The notes beneath the pieces are model-generated. The model saw only the letters and a list, made by a program, of their open reading frames with translations, did no database searches and had not been told where the DNA came from. A DNA stretch of 64,000 nt, taken from NCBI GenBank assembly GCA_963608705.1, contig CAVDHB010000051.1, forward strand, positions 3,637-67,636, read 5' to 3'. Position numbers and translations under genes: made by a program. Numbering within the stretch: the first letter of the stretch is position 1; each line of letters opens with the position of its first letter. This document shows positions 1 to 7,223 of the stretch, in pieces. Source of the stretch: CAVDHB01 sp963608705. Its GTDB lineage: Bacteria; Bacteroidota; Bacteroidia; Bacteroidales; Bacteroidaceae.

Positions 1-2
1 TT

Positions 3-623
3 GGTTGGGATGTGAACGAAGATGCGTCATCGTATGATTTTGACCTTGATGTTTCGGCATTTATGGTTAATTCAAATCATAAGATACCTACTGATGATTA
101 TTTAGTTTTCTACAATTCGGAGAAACGACTGAGAGTGTATCTTGATGGTCGTAATAAGGGAGAATTAGTGGAACCTCGTAAAATCTGTTCATATACAGAA
201 TGGACTTCTAATGATGATATGCGGTCGCAATCTCGCCCAGTTGATCCGGAAATGTCAGTTATAGGATCTATTGACGACGAGGACGGTTCTACATCAGAAA
301 GTGGCGATGATGAAATCATGGATATTGACCTTTCTAAAGTCCGAACTGATATACAAGAGATAATAATAACGGTAAGTATTCATAAACATGAAGAAAGGAA
401 ACAGAACTTCGGTCAAGTGGATAGAGCCTATGTTCGTCTTTATAAGCAAGGACAAGAAGCTGAAGGACAAGGTGAATTTGTATATGATTTAACAGAAGAT
501 TTCTCAACCTGTGCTTCTATTGAATTTTGTAGGTTATATCGTCGTAATAACGAATGGAAAATTCAAGCGACAGGAATTGGTCATCATGGCGGTCTTGAAG
601 AATTAGTGAAAAAGTTCTCGTAA
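3..623 (+). CDS. TerD-domain protein, 5' end cut by window edge
   Basis: The reading frame is open from base 3 (Gly-Trp-Asp-Val-Asn-Glu) to the TAA at 621-623. The first residues match the inside of a TerD domain, so the true start lies outside the window and the GTG at 12 is not the start. The acidic stretch YDFDLDVSAFM corresponds to the calcium-binding Asp cluster of the family, and the later pattern of a hydrophobic strand after DIDLSKV is also typical. TerD-family proteins are cytoplasmic Ca2+-binding proteins of tellurite/stress (ter) loci; the biochemical role is not settled. The next gene is a second TerD-like protein on the same strand, then TerY-like VWA genes, which supports a ter-type assignment. 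Family is secure from the motif; function in this organism is inferred. Confidence 0.8.
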   Translation, partial: GWDVNEDASSYDFDLDVSAFMVNSNHKIPTDDYLVFYNSEKRLRVYLDGRNKGELVEPRKICSYTEWTSNDDMRSQSRPVDPEMSVIGSIDDEDGSTSESGDDEIMDIDLSKVRTDIQEIIITVSIHKHEERKQNFGQVDRAYVRLYKQGQEAEGQGEFVYDLTEDFSTCASIEFCRLYRRNNEWKIQATGIGHHGGLEELVKKFS

Positions 624-695
624 GTGGCTTGAGATGAGAATTCAATTATTCACCCAGAAATAAAGATGAAATAACGTGATTATACAATTATAATT

Positions 696-1379
696 ATGGC
701 AATACGATTAGAAAAAGGACAGCGCATAAATCTTGAAAAAGATAATGGCGCAAAACTTACCAACTTTTGTGTAGGTTGTAACTGGGGAGCTATTGTTGTT
801 AAAAAAACTGGCTTCTTGGGAGTTGGAACAAAAAAGGAAGAATTAGACGTAGATGTAGATTTGAGTTGTGTTATGACTGACAATAAAGGACAACTTATTG
901 ATACATTATATTCTCCTTTATATAAAAAAGAATTTTTCCAAGCTGCAAATCTCCCAGTTGGAAAAGATTGGTCAACTGACAAGTCAATGTATCACACTCC
1001 AGATGATACCGAAGGAGACAAAGGTGGTGATGATGGATTGGACAATGAAATAATTACAGTTGATCTCACAAAGGTAAATCCAAACATCGATCAGATTTTC
1101 TTTTTCTTGAACATTTATCAACCACGTAATATAGATTTCCAAAAGATTCCATATGTGGCAATTCGTATGTACGAAGGTACTCCTGAAAAAGTAAAGTCTG
1201 TTTTTGCCCAATATGATGTAGCCAAAGAAGACCAATTCATGGGGAAGAATGCGCTTATTATGGGAAAATTATATCGTCGTAATGGGGATTGGAAGTTTGC
1301 AGCTATAGGCGATGCTTTTGATGATCAAAATGATTTGCGACAGACAGTAAAAAGAATACTAACTTCATATTCAAGATAA
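696..1379 (+). CDS. TerD-like calcium-binding stress protein
   Basis: A 227-residue protein with a weak but recognisable TerD fold pattern: an N-terminal strand (RLEKGQRINLEK), the acidic Ca2+-site-like DVDVDLSCVMTDNKG near residues 51-65, an acidic linker near 105-118, and the EIITVDLTKVNPNIDQI segment that matches the DLxKxPxxVxKI element of TerD proteins. It shares the tail pattern GKLYRRNGDWKFAAIG with the preceding gene (RLYRRNNEWKIQATG), so the two are paralogues. It ends 3 bp before the first VWA gene, so the two are probably co-transcribed and translationally close. No signal peptide is seen; a cytoplasmic location is expected. The divergence of its acidic motif leaves actual calcium binding unproven. 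Confidence 0.75.
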   Translation: MAIRLEKGQRINLEKDNGAKLTNFCVGCNWGAIVVKKTGFLGVGTKKEELDVDVDLSCVMTDNKGQLIDTLYSPLYKKEFFQAANLPVGKDWSTDKSMYHTPDDTEGDKGGDDGLDNEIITVDLTKVNPNIDQIFFFLNIYQPRNIDFQKIPYVAIRMYEGTPEKVKSVFAQYDVAKEDQFMGKNALIMGKLYRRNGDWKFAAIGDAFDDQNDLRQTVKRILTSYSR

Positions 1380-1382
1380 ATT

Positions 1383-2021
1383 ATGAGAAGATTACCCGTA
1401 TATTTATTATTGGATACCTCTGGCTCTATGTATGGAGAACCCATTGAAGCGGTCAAGAATGGTGTTCAAACCCTTATTTCCACTTTACGTGGAGATCCCT
1501 ATGCTTTGGAAACGGCGTATATCAGTATCATTACATTTGATTCTACTGCTCAGCAGATAACTCCTCTTACAGAATTATCAGCTTTTCAACAGCCACAAAT
1601 AGAAGCAAATGGATGTACTGCATTAGGAGAAGCTTTGGCTTTACTCGCACAAAAGGTGGATACAGAAATCGTCAAGACAACGCAAGAAGTAAAAGGGGAT
1701 TGGAAACCTTTGGTCTTTCTCATGACAGATGGAGAGCCTACAGACGACTTGCAGAAAGGTTTGAGTGAATTTCAGAAAAGGAAATTCGGAATGGTTGTAG
1801 CTTGTGCTGCAGGTCAAGGAGCGAATACAAATACGCTGAAACAAATCACTGAAAATGTAGTTCAGCTTGATACTGCTGACAGTGCAACGATAAAAGCCTT
1901 TTTTAAATGGGTCAGCGCAAGTATTAGCACAGGAAGTCAAAAGGTGGAAGATGCCCATGGCGATGTAGCGACAATGAGCGAATTACCACCTCCTCCCCCA
2001 GAAGTAAATATTGTAGTATAA
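1383..2021 (+). CDS. TerY-like VWA protein, copy 1
   Basis: A 212-residue von Willebrand A domain protein. The MIDAS metal site is intact: DTSGSM at residues 11-16 (DxSxS), a Thr in the conserved loop near residue 80 (GCTALGEAL) and MTDGEP near 114-119. VWA proteins of the TerY type are cytoplasmic scaffolds in ter loci. It has no C-terminal metal-binding domain; the protein ends in a proline run and the tail PEVNIVV, a tail that the next paralogue also carries. Start ATG lies 3 bp after the stop of the TerD-like gene. TerY is the best family match by motif and neighbourhood; the partner it binds is not known. Confidence 0.85.
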   Translation: MRRLPVYLLLDTSGSMYGEPIEAVKNGVQTLISTLRGDPYALETAYISIITFDSTAQQITPLTELSAFQQPQIEANGCTALGEALALLAQKVDTEIVKTTQEVKGDWKPLVFLMTDGEPTDDLQKGLSEFQKRKFGMVVACAAGQGANTNTLKQITENVVQLDTADSATIKAFFKWVSASISTGSQKVEDAHGDVATMSELPPPPPEVNIVV

Positions 2022-2029
2022 AAAGAACA

Positions 2030-2057
2030 AAGTGGCACGAAATGATTTGTGCCACTT
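2030..2057 (+). other. Hairpin between the first two VWA genes
   Basis: A 9-bp perfect inverted repeat (AAGTGGCAC and GTGCCACTT) with a 10-nt loop lies just after the first VWA stop. There is no T-run after it, so it is more likely an mRNA processing or stability element, or a weak attenuator, than a full terminator. It marks the only gap over 50 bp in the row of TerD/VWA genes. Confidence 0.5.
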
Positions 2058-2077
2058 ACTCTATAACTTAATCAATA

Positions 2078-2713
2078 ATGAGACATTTGCCTGTATATAT
2101 ATTGATAGACACTAGCGGTTCTATGAAAGGAGAACCAATAGAGAGTGTTAAAGTAGGATTGGCTGATATGATTGCAACTCTTCGTCAAGACCCTTATGCT
2201 TTAGAAACAGTTTGTATAAGTGTAATTACTTTTGACAGAGAAGTCAGCCAGATTCTTCCTCTAACAGAACTTGCAGATTTACAGGTCCCCAATATTGTCA
2301 CGCCTGATTCAGGACCCACATTTTTGGGAAAAGCATTAGAAGTTCTTTGTAACCGCATTGGTATAGAGGTTCAAAAAGGAACACCTGAACAAAAAGGTGA
2401 TTGGCGACCGTTACTTTTCGTTTTGACAGACGGTAAGCCTTCTGATATTCAGGTCTATGAAAATATTATTCCTAAAGTCAAAAGTGAAAATTTTGCAAGC
2501 ATTGTTGCTTGTGCTGCCGGCCCGAAAGCCAAAATAGAGCCACTAAAAAAGCTTACAGATCAGGTTTTTACTCTTGATACTATGGATGCTACATCTTTTA
2601 AGAAATTCTTTGTTTGGGTTTCTGATGTCATAGGAATTGGTGGAAAGAGTGTCGGAACAACCGACTCGTTGGAATTGCCAGGTCCTCCAGCAGAAGTAAA
2701 TTTTGTAATTTGA
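2078..2713 (+). CDS. TerY-like VWA protein, copy 2
   Basis: A 211-residue VWA protein closely similar to its neighbours (LRQDPYALETVCISVITFDR matches the same place in copies 1 and 3). MIDAS residues are present: DTSGSM at 11-16 and LTDGKP near 116-121. As in copy 1 the C-terminal tail is Pro-rich and ends PAEVNFVI, so the tail is conserved between the two short copies and absent from copy 3. It ends 4 bp before copy 3. The three copies most likely arose by local duplication and could form a hetero-oligomer; that is inference. The family call rests on the MIDAS motif and on the neighbouring phosphatase and kinase. Confidence 0.85.
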   Translation: MRHLPVYILIDTSGSMKGEPIESVKVGLADMIATLRQDPYALETVCISVITFDREVSQILPLTELADLQVPNIVTPDSGPTFLGKALEVLCNRIGIEVQKGTPEQKGDWRPLLFVLTDGKPSDIQVYENIIPKVKSENFASIVACAAGPKAKIEPLKKLTDQVFTLDTMDATSFKKFFVWVSDVIGIGGKSVGTTDSLELPGPPAEVNFVI

Positions 2714-2717
2714 TTTT

Positions 2718-3764
2718 ATGAGAAGATTGCCTATATATTTTCTGATAGATGTATCAGAATCAATGATTGGAACTCCCATCACCCAAGTTGAAATGGGAAT
2801 GAGAAATATCATCCAAGAATTACGGACAGATCCTTATGCCCTAGAAACGGTATTTGTCTCTGTAATCGTGTTTGCAGGAAAAGCAAAGATTTTATCTCCA
2901 TTGACAGAATTGTATAAGTTCTACCCACCACAATTCCCAATCGGCGGAGGTACATCATTGGGGACTGCATTGAATTGTCTAATGGACAACATAGATAAAT
3001 CTGTGAAGAAAACTACGGTTGAAATGAAAGGCGATTGGAAACCCATCATATTTCTTTTTACAGATGGCACACCGACAGATAATCCACAACCGGCTTTCAA
3101 TCGTTGGAATATGCAATATCGAAAGAATGCAAATTTGGTCTGTATATCTATAGGAGACAATACAGACACAAAAATGCTGGGAACTATCTCTGATAATGTA
3201 CTAAGATTGAACGATACAGGAGAACAATCCTTTAAGGCATTTTTTAAATGGGTTACAGCATCGATTAAATCGACAAGTGTTTCTGTGACAGATGCAGGTA
3301 GTGATGATATTCAGCTTGCATCGACTTCAGGGATTAATTTGGAAAAAATCGATACAACAAAGGATTGTGTCGTAGATGAAAATTTTGTTGTATTATTAGG
3401 CAAATGTTCCAATACAAAGAAAGAATATCTCATAAAATACGCAAAGCACATGGGTAAAATTCCTGGATTAGAACAATTAGATGTGAAAGGGAGGGATTAT
3501 AAACTTGTTGGAGCTTATCCCATAGATGATAAAAGTTATGAGGAATTGAGCAATGGGAAATCGAATCGAAACATAAACACAATGTCTTTAGTCGGAGCAC
3601 CTACTTGTCCGTGTTGTGGTAATCAATTTGGGCTAGTTGTATGCGAATGCGGTAATATTATGTGTTCAGATGGAGAAACGACAGCATGTCCTTGGTGTGG
3701 CATGGAGGGCTCATTAGACGCAATTGGTGGAGATGGAATGAACATAAAACGAGGGAGGGGATAA
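2718..3764 (+). CDS. TerY-like VWA protein with C-terminal metal-binding domain, copy 3
   Basis: A 348-residue protein. Residues 1-200 are a VWA domain whose first MIDAS motif reads DVSESM instead of the DTSGSM of its paralogues but still fits DxSxS; FTDGTP follows near residue 114. Residues 210-275 form a small domain (DENFVVLLGKCS...) and residues 295-330 carry a cysteine-rich zinc-binding segment (CPCCG, CECG, CPWCG). This two-part C terminus matches the TerY C-terminal domain known from ter loci, where TerY, a PP2C phosphatase and a kinase form the TerY-P triad. The next gene is that phosphatase, starting 2 bp after the stop. The full-length architecture suggests this is the ancestral copy. 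Confidence 0.88.
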   Translation: MRRLPIYFLIDVSESMIGTPITQVEMGMRNIIQELRTDPYALETVFVSVIVFAGKAKILSPLTELYKFYPPQFPIGGGTSLGTALNCLMDNIDKSVKKTTVEMKGDWKPIIFLFTDGTPTDNPQPAFNRWNMQYRKNANLVCISIGDNTDTKMLGTISDNVLRLNDTGEQSFKAFFKWVTASIKSTSVSVTDAGSDDIQLASTSGINLEKIDTTKDCVVDENFVVLLGKCSNTKKEYLIKYAKHMGKIPGLEQLDVKGRDYKLVGAYPIDDKSYEELSNGKSNRNINTMSLVGAPTCPCCGNQFGLVVCECGNIMCSDGETTACPWCGMEGSLDAIGGDGMNIKRGRG

Positions 3765-3766
3765 GT

Positions 3767-5152
3767 ATGAATATTGAAAAGGTCATTGATATCTTCTTTA
3801 GTAATGGAGAATCAGAGGAGCGCAAAGAGAACTTTCTCAAATATCTCGCAGATAAATTGTGGAAAGAATATAACGAATATCTTATGAACGAAGCAGTTGT
3901 AATTGAAAATAAGGTGAAAGAGTTGCCCATCGTTATTCCTAACGCATCTATTAGGAAATCATACGATGAAGTTGTCAATATTCCATGTGAAGGAATGACG
4001 GACATCAAACTCTCTGGACTTACTGAAGAAGAGCATGGATTGAAAATTGAGAAACAGGAAGATGGAAAGTCATTTAGAATAAGTGGTTTGCCTAAAAAAA
4101 GTGGAACTTTTGATCTTGTTTTACAGTATAAATATCATGGTCTATCTATTGAACGTCCTTTTTTAGAACGTATCTTGCAGATTATAGTAAATCCAGATCC
4201 TCGTGATTTGTGGAAAAATATTCCGGTTCCTGAAGATATAGAATATCCCAAAGAAGATACGGATAAAGAATATTTGAAAGTGGAATCGCTACCTGATGGT
4301 ACTCCACAAAAAGATATTGTCGCTGCAAGTAAACGAGGACGGTCACATGCACAAGAAGGTAAACCAAGGGATGATCATTTCCGTCTCTATCATGACGAAA
4401 AAACGAATTGGTATGTCATTGCTGTTGCTGATGGTGCTGGTTCTGCTCAATATTCTCGTCAAGGTTCAAGAATAGCTTGCGACACTGCTGTCCAACATTG
4501 TGAAGAACAATTGGCTAATTCGGAAGGTCTTGATAAGAAAATTAATGTCTATCACCTTAATCAAAAAACAGAAGAAGCAGGACAAGTAATTAGTGCAGAT
4601 ATATACAAAATAGTTGGTAATGCCGCATTGAAAGCTCATAAGGCAATTGCTATGGAAGCGCAACAGAAAGGACGAAAAATAAAAGAATATTCTACTACGC
4701 TCCTGTTGGCAATATGCAAGAAATTTGAGTTTGGTTGGTTTGTCGCCTCTTTTTGGGTAGGCGATGGCGCTATATGCCTCTATGATGAAAAAAACAAAAC
4801 TGCAACCATGCTTGGAATGCCAGATGAAGGAGAATATGCAGGTCAAACAAGATTTTTAACAATGCCTGAAATCTTCACAGATTCTACGAAATTCTACCAA
4901 AGAATGAATTGTAGGATTGTCCCGGATTTTACCGCATTATTCTTGATGACAGATGGGGTTAGCGATCCAAAATTTGAAACAGATGCTAATCTGAAATCGT
5001 ATGATAAATGGAGCGGCTTATGGAATGACCTTCGTGAAAATGGTGTTGAGCTAACAGATGACAATGAAGATGCGGCTGAGCAACTTTTGAATTGGTTAGA
5101 CTTTTGGTCTCCGGGAAATCATGATGATAGAACTATAGCAATATTGTATTAA
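3767..5152 (+). CDS. PP2C-family protein phosphatase of a TerY-P triad
   Basis: I place the start at ATG 3767, just after GAGGGAGGGG at 3751-3760, a good ribosome site, rather than at the upstream in-frame ATG inside the VWA gene; this gives 461 residues. Residues about 45-145 look like an immunoglobulin-like or He_PIG-type beta domain (LSGLTEEEHGLKIEKQEDG, then ISGLPKKSGTFDLVL). Residues 185-461 are a PP2C catalytic domain with metal-binding motifs RDDHF, VADGAGS, MTDGVSD and DDRT, all intact. PP2C enzymes remove phosphate from Ser/Thr with two metal ions. The next gene is a kinase 11 bp downstream, so the pair likely acts in opposition on a shared substrate, plausibly a VWA or TerD protein. 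Confidence 0.88.
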   Translation: MNIEKVIDIFFSNGESEERKENFLKYLADKLWKEYNEYLMNEAVVIENKVKELPIVIPNASIRKSYDEVVNIPCEGMTDIKLSGLTEEEHGLKIEKQEDGKSFRISGLPKKSGTFDLVLQYKYHGLSIERPFLERILQIIVNPDPRDLWKNIPVPEDIEYPKEDTDKEYLKVESLPDGTPQKDIVAASKRGRSHAQEGKPRDDHFRLYHDEKTNWYVIAVADGAGSAQYSRQGSRIACDTAVQHCEEQLANSEGLDKKINVYHLNQKTEEAGQVISADIYKIVGNAALKAHKAIAMEAQQKGRKIKEYSTTLLLAICKKFEFGWFVASFWVGDGAICLYDEKNKTATMLGMPDEGEYAGQTRFLTMPEIFTDSTKFYQRMNCRIVPDFTALFLMTDGVSDPKFETDANLKSYDKWSGLWNDLRENGVELTDDNEDAAEQLLNWLDFWSPGNHDDRTIAILY

Positions 5153-5163
5153 AACAAGAGTAT

Positions 5164-6669
5164 ATGGCAGATAAAGTATCTCTAAAAGCAAACGATGGAA
5201 GCACCGTAGAGTTTTATGATGAAATAAAAGCTCAAGGTGGTGTTAAAGATGTTTATTTCAGTCCCGACAAAACATATGTTGTGGCTTTTTATCGAAAGCC
5301 TATTAACGCTAACGATAGAGAGCGCATCAATAATATTGTTGGCATTTATCGTGAACGAATATTTAATACCCCTGAAGGGGCTTACTGGAAAGATCTTTTT
5401 GCTTGGCCAACAAAAATGGTTGAATGGAATGGCAAAACAGGTATTGTCATGCCATTCTATGATAAAAAATATTTCTTTTCAGATGGACCTTGGAATATAA
5501 AGGGAAAAGAAATTAATATAAAGGGAAAAGAAAAGGAAGGTAAATGGTTCGCTTCTGCAAAACTAAGAAACAACTTTCTTCCAGCAGACCAAAAGGGTAA
5601 TTGGTTGACAAATCTCCACATGTGTATCAAGATCGCACGTGCAGTCCGGCGTCTCCATGCTGCAGGTTTGGCACATTCGGATTTATCCTATAAAAATATA
5701 TTAGTTGACCCTATAACCGGTAGCGCATGTATCATAGATGATGACAGTTTGGTGGTTCCAGGCAAATTTCCGCCAGAAGTAATCGGAACTCCTGACTTTA
5801 TTGCCCCAGAAGTTATTGAGACAAAACATTTACCCTTGGATGACAAGCAGCGAAAGTTACCGAGTATCTATACCGATCGTCATGCTTTGGCTGTGTTGAT
5901 ATATATGTATCTTCTTAATAGGCATCCATTAAGGGGTGGAAAGGTTAATGATATCAATGATAGTGGTCGTGATGAAGAATTGTCAATGGGCGAGAAAGCT
6001 TTATTTATTGAAAATCCAACAGATAAATCTAATAGAGTAAAAGCCCAGCAATTATCTCCATCCGAATTACCTCAAGGAGATCCCTCTAAAATGCCTTATA
6101 CATTATGTGGTCCTTACTTAAAAAAATTGTTTGACCGTGCATTTATTGATGGATTGCATGAACCATTGCAACGTCCAAGTGCAGCTGAGTGGGAAGATGC
6201 TTTAGTAAAAACTGCCGATTTGGTACAACCATGTCAGAATCCAAATTGTGAGGCTCATTGGTTTGTTTTTGACAATACTAGAAAGCCCAAATGTCCTTTT
6301 TGTGGCCAAGAGTATCATGGGCAGTTACCGATATTGAATTTTTATTATGCACCGTCTCATGGTAAATTCATATCAGAAAATTATCGTTTAATGGTTTATG
6401 ACAAGCAAACTCTATATAAATGGCATTCCAATAATTTGATATCTCCTACTGAACGAATTTCAGAAGCAGATAAAAAGCCTGTTGGAGATTTTCATTTTTT
6501 CAAGAACCAATGGATTCTCATAAATAGGAATCTCCCTGATATGATGGATATTACTGAGAAAAAAGCTATATCAATAGGCGATTATGTACCTCTGACTGAA
6601 GGTCGACAGATTTTATTGGATAAAGGACAAGGAGGAAGACTTGTTATAGTCCAGCTTGTCAATAATTAG
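5164..6669 (+). CDS. Atypical Ser/Thr protein kinase with zinc ribbon, TerY-P triad
   Basis: A 501-residue protein. Kinase features: a VK/VAFYRK-like lysine strand near residue 40, the catalytic loop HSDLSYKNILVD near 175-186 (HRD replaced by HSD, Asp and Asn kept), DDDS in place of DFG near 195, and an APE-like segment TPDFIAPEV near 215. The glycine loop is poor. After the kinase a zinc ribbon with four cysteines (CQNPNC and CPFCG) sits near residues 356-380, followed by a C-terminal domain of about 110 residues that I do not recognise. A 21-bp in-frame tandem duplication at 5494-5535 repeats NIKGKE. It partners the preceding PP2C gene. Kinase activity is likely because Lys, Asp, Asn and metal Asp remain, but unproven. 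Confidence 0.85.
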   Translation: MADKVSLKANDGSTVEFYDEIKAQGGVKDVYFSPDKTYVVAFYRKPINANDRERINNIVGIYRERIFNTPEGAYWKDLFAWPTKMVEWNGKTGIVMPFYDKKYFFSDGPWNIKGKEINIKGKEKEGKWFASAKLRNNFLPADQKGNWLTNLHMCIKIARAVRRLHAAGLAHSDLSYKNILVDPITGSACIIDDDSLVVPGKFPPEVIGTPDFIAPEVIETKHLPLDDKQRKLPSIYTDRHALAVLIYMYLLNRHPLRGGKVNDINDSGRDEELSMGEKALFIENPTDKSNRVKAQQLSPSELPQGDPSKMPYTLCGPYLKKLFDRAFIDGLHEPLQRPSAAEWEDALVKTADLVQPCQNPNCEAHWFVFDNTRKPKCPFCGQEYHGQLPILNFYYAPSHGKFISENYRLMVYDKQTLYKWHSNNLISPTERISEADKKPVGDFHFFKNQWILINRNLPDMMDITEKKAISIGDYVPLTEGRQILLDKGQGGRLVIVQLVNN

Positions 6670-6677
6670 AAAAAACA

Positions 6678-6998
6678 ATGAAACAGTTGTTTGTTTTCAT
6701 TATAGTCATTTCGTTAATCCTTTTCGGCTCCATAATTAGGGGTAATTGGATTGTGCTTTTGAAGCTGTTATGTGGATTATTTCTGATAGTACTCATGCTT
6801 TATTGGAAAATTGCACCATTTAAAGGTCAGCTATTTCCTAAATATCAAAGAGCCTTTGGAATAATTGAAAACATCTTTGTAAAGACATTGGGTGTAATCA
6901 AATTCATTCCTAAGGCACAAATTGGACAACATTTGCAACTTGACACATCCATAATGTTTTACATAATAGTAATCTCATTAGTGTTGATTATATTGTAA
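6678..6998 (+). CDS. Small membrane protein of the ter-like locus
   Basis: A 106-residue protein with three hydrophobic segments (about residues 3-20, 24-45 and 88-106) and a basic loop between the second and third. It starts 8 bp after the kinase stop, so it belongs to the same operon. No family is recognised. A membrane protein placed between the soluble signalling proteins and the Ca2+ pump could anchor or regulate the complex; this is inference from position only. Confidence 0.6.
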   Translation: MKQLFVFIIVISLILFGSIIRGNWIVLLKLLCGLFLIVLMLYWKIAPFKGQLFPKYQRAFGIIENIFVKTLGVIKFIPKAQIGQHLQLDTSIMFYIIVISLVLIIL

Positions 6999-7027
6999 AT
7001 ACTTCGATGTGAAATTAGTGACTATAT

Positions 7028-7198
7028 ATGGCAAAGAAGATAATAGATATACCGGGAGTAAGTTTTTCGTGGAAGCGAGCTTTAGGTATAACCAAAGCAA
7101 AACAAAAAATTGCGAGACAAACTGGAATTCCAACATCAAAATTCGGTTTGGAAAGAAAAATCGGTGCGGCATTACTTAAAATGCTGTTTTGTAGGTGA
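7028..7198 (+). CDS. Small basic protein, 56 residues
   Basis: An ATG at 7028 opens a 57-codon frame ending TGA 7196-7198, 25 bp before the ATPase start. The product is strongly basic with the pattern FSWKRALGITKAKQKIARQ followed by TGIPTSKFG and LERKIG. The regular spacing of Lys/Arg and the Gly-Ile-Pro turn look like a real protein rather than chance, and I have the impression of related short proteins in other genomes with an SFSWKRALG-like core, but I cannot name a family. It lies in the same direction as, and between, the small membrane protein and the Ca2+ pump. Ribosome site is weak, as usual here. Confidence 0.5.
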   Translation: MAKKIIDIPGVSFSWKRALGITKAKQKIARQTGIPTSKFGLERKIGAALLKMLFCR

Positions 7199-7223
7199 TT
7201 ATTAATTAAAAGAGCAATATATT

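Noticed and set aside
3662..3766. Earlier start for the PP2C phosphatase
   Set aside because: This in-frame extension overlaps the zinc-binding C terminus of the VWA gene and lacks a ribosome site, while ATG 3767 follows GAGGGAGGGG.
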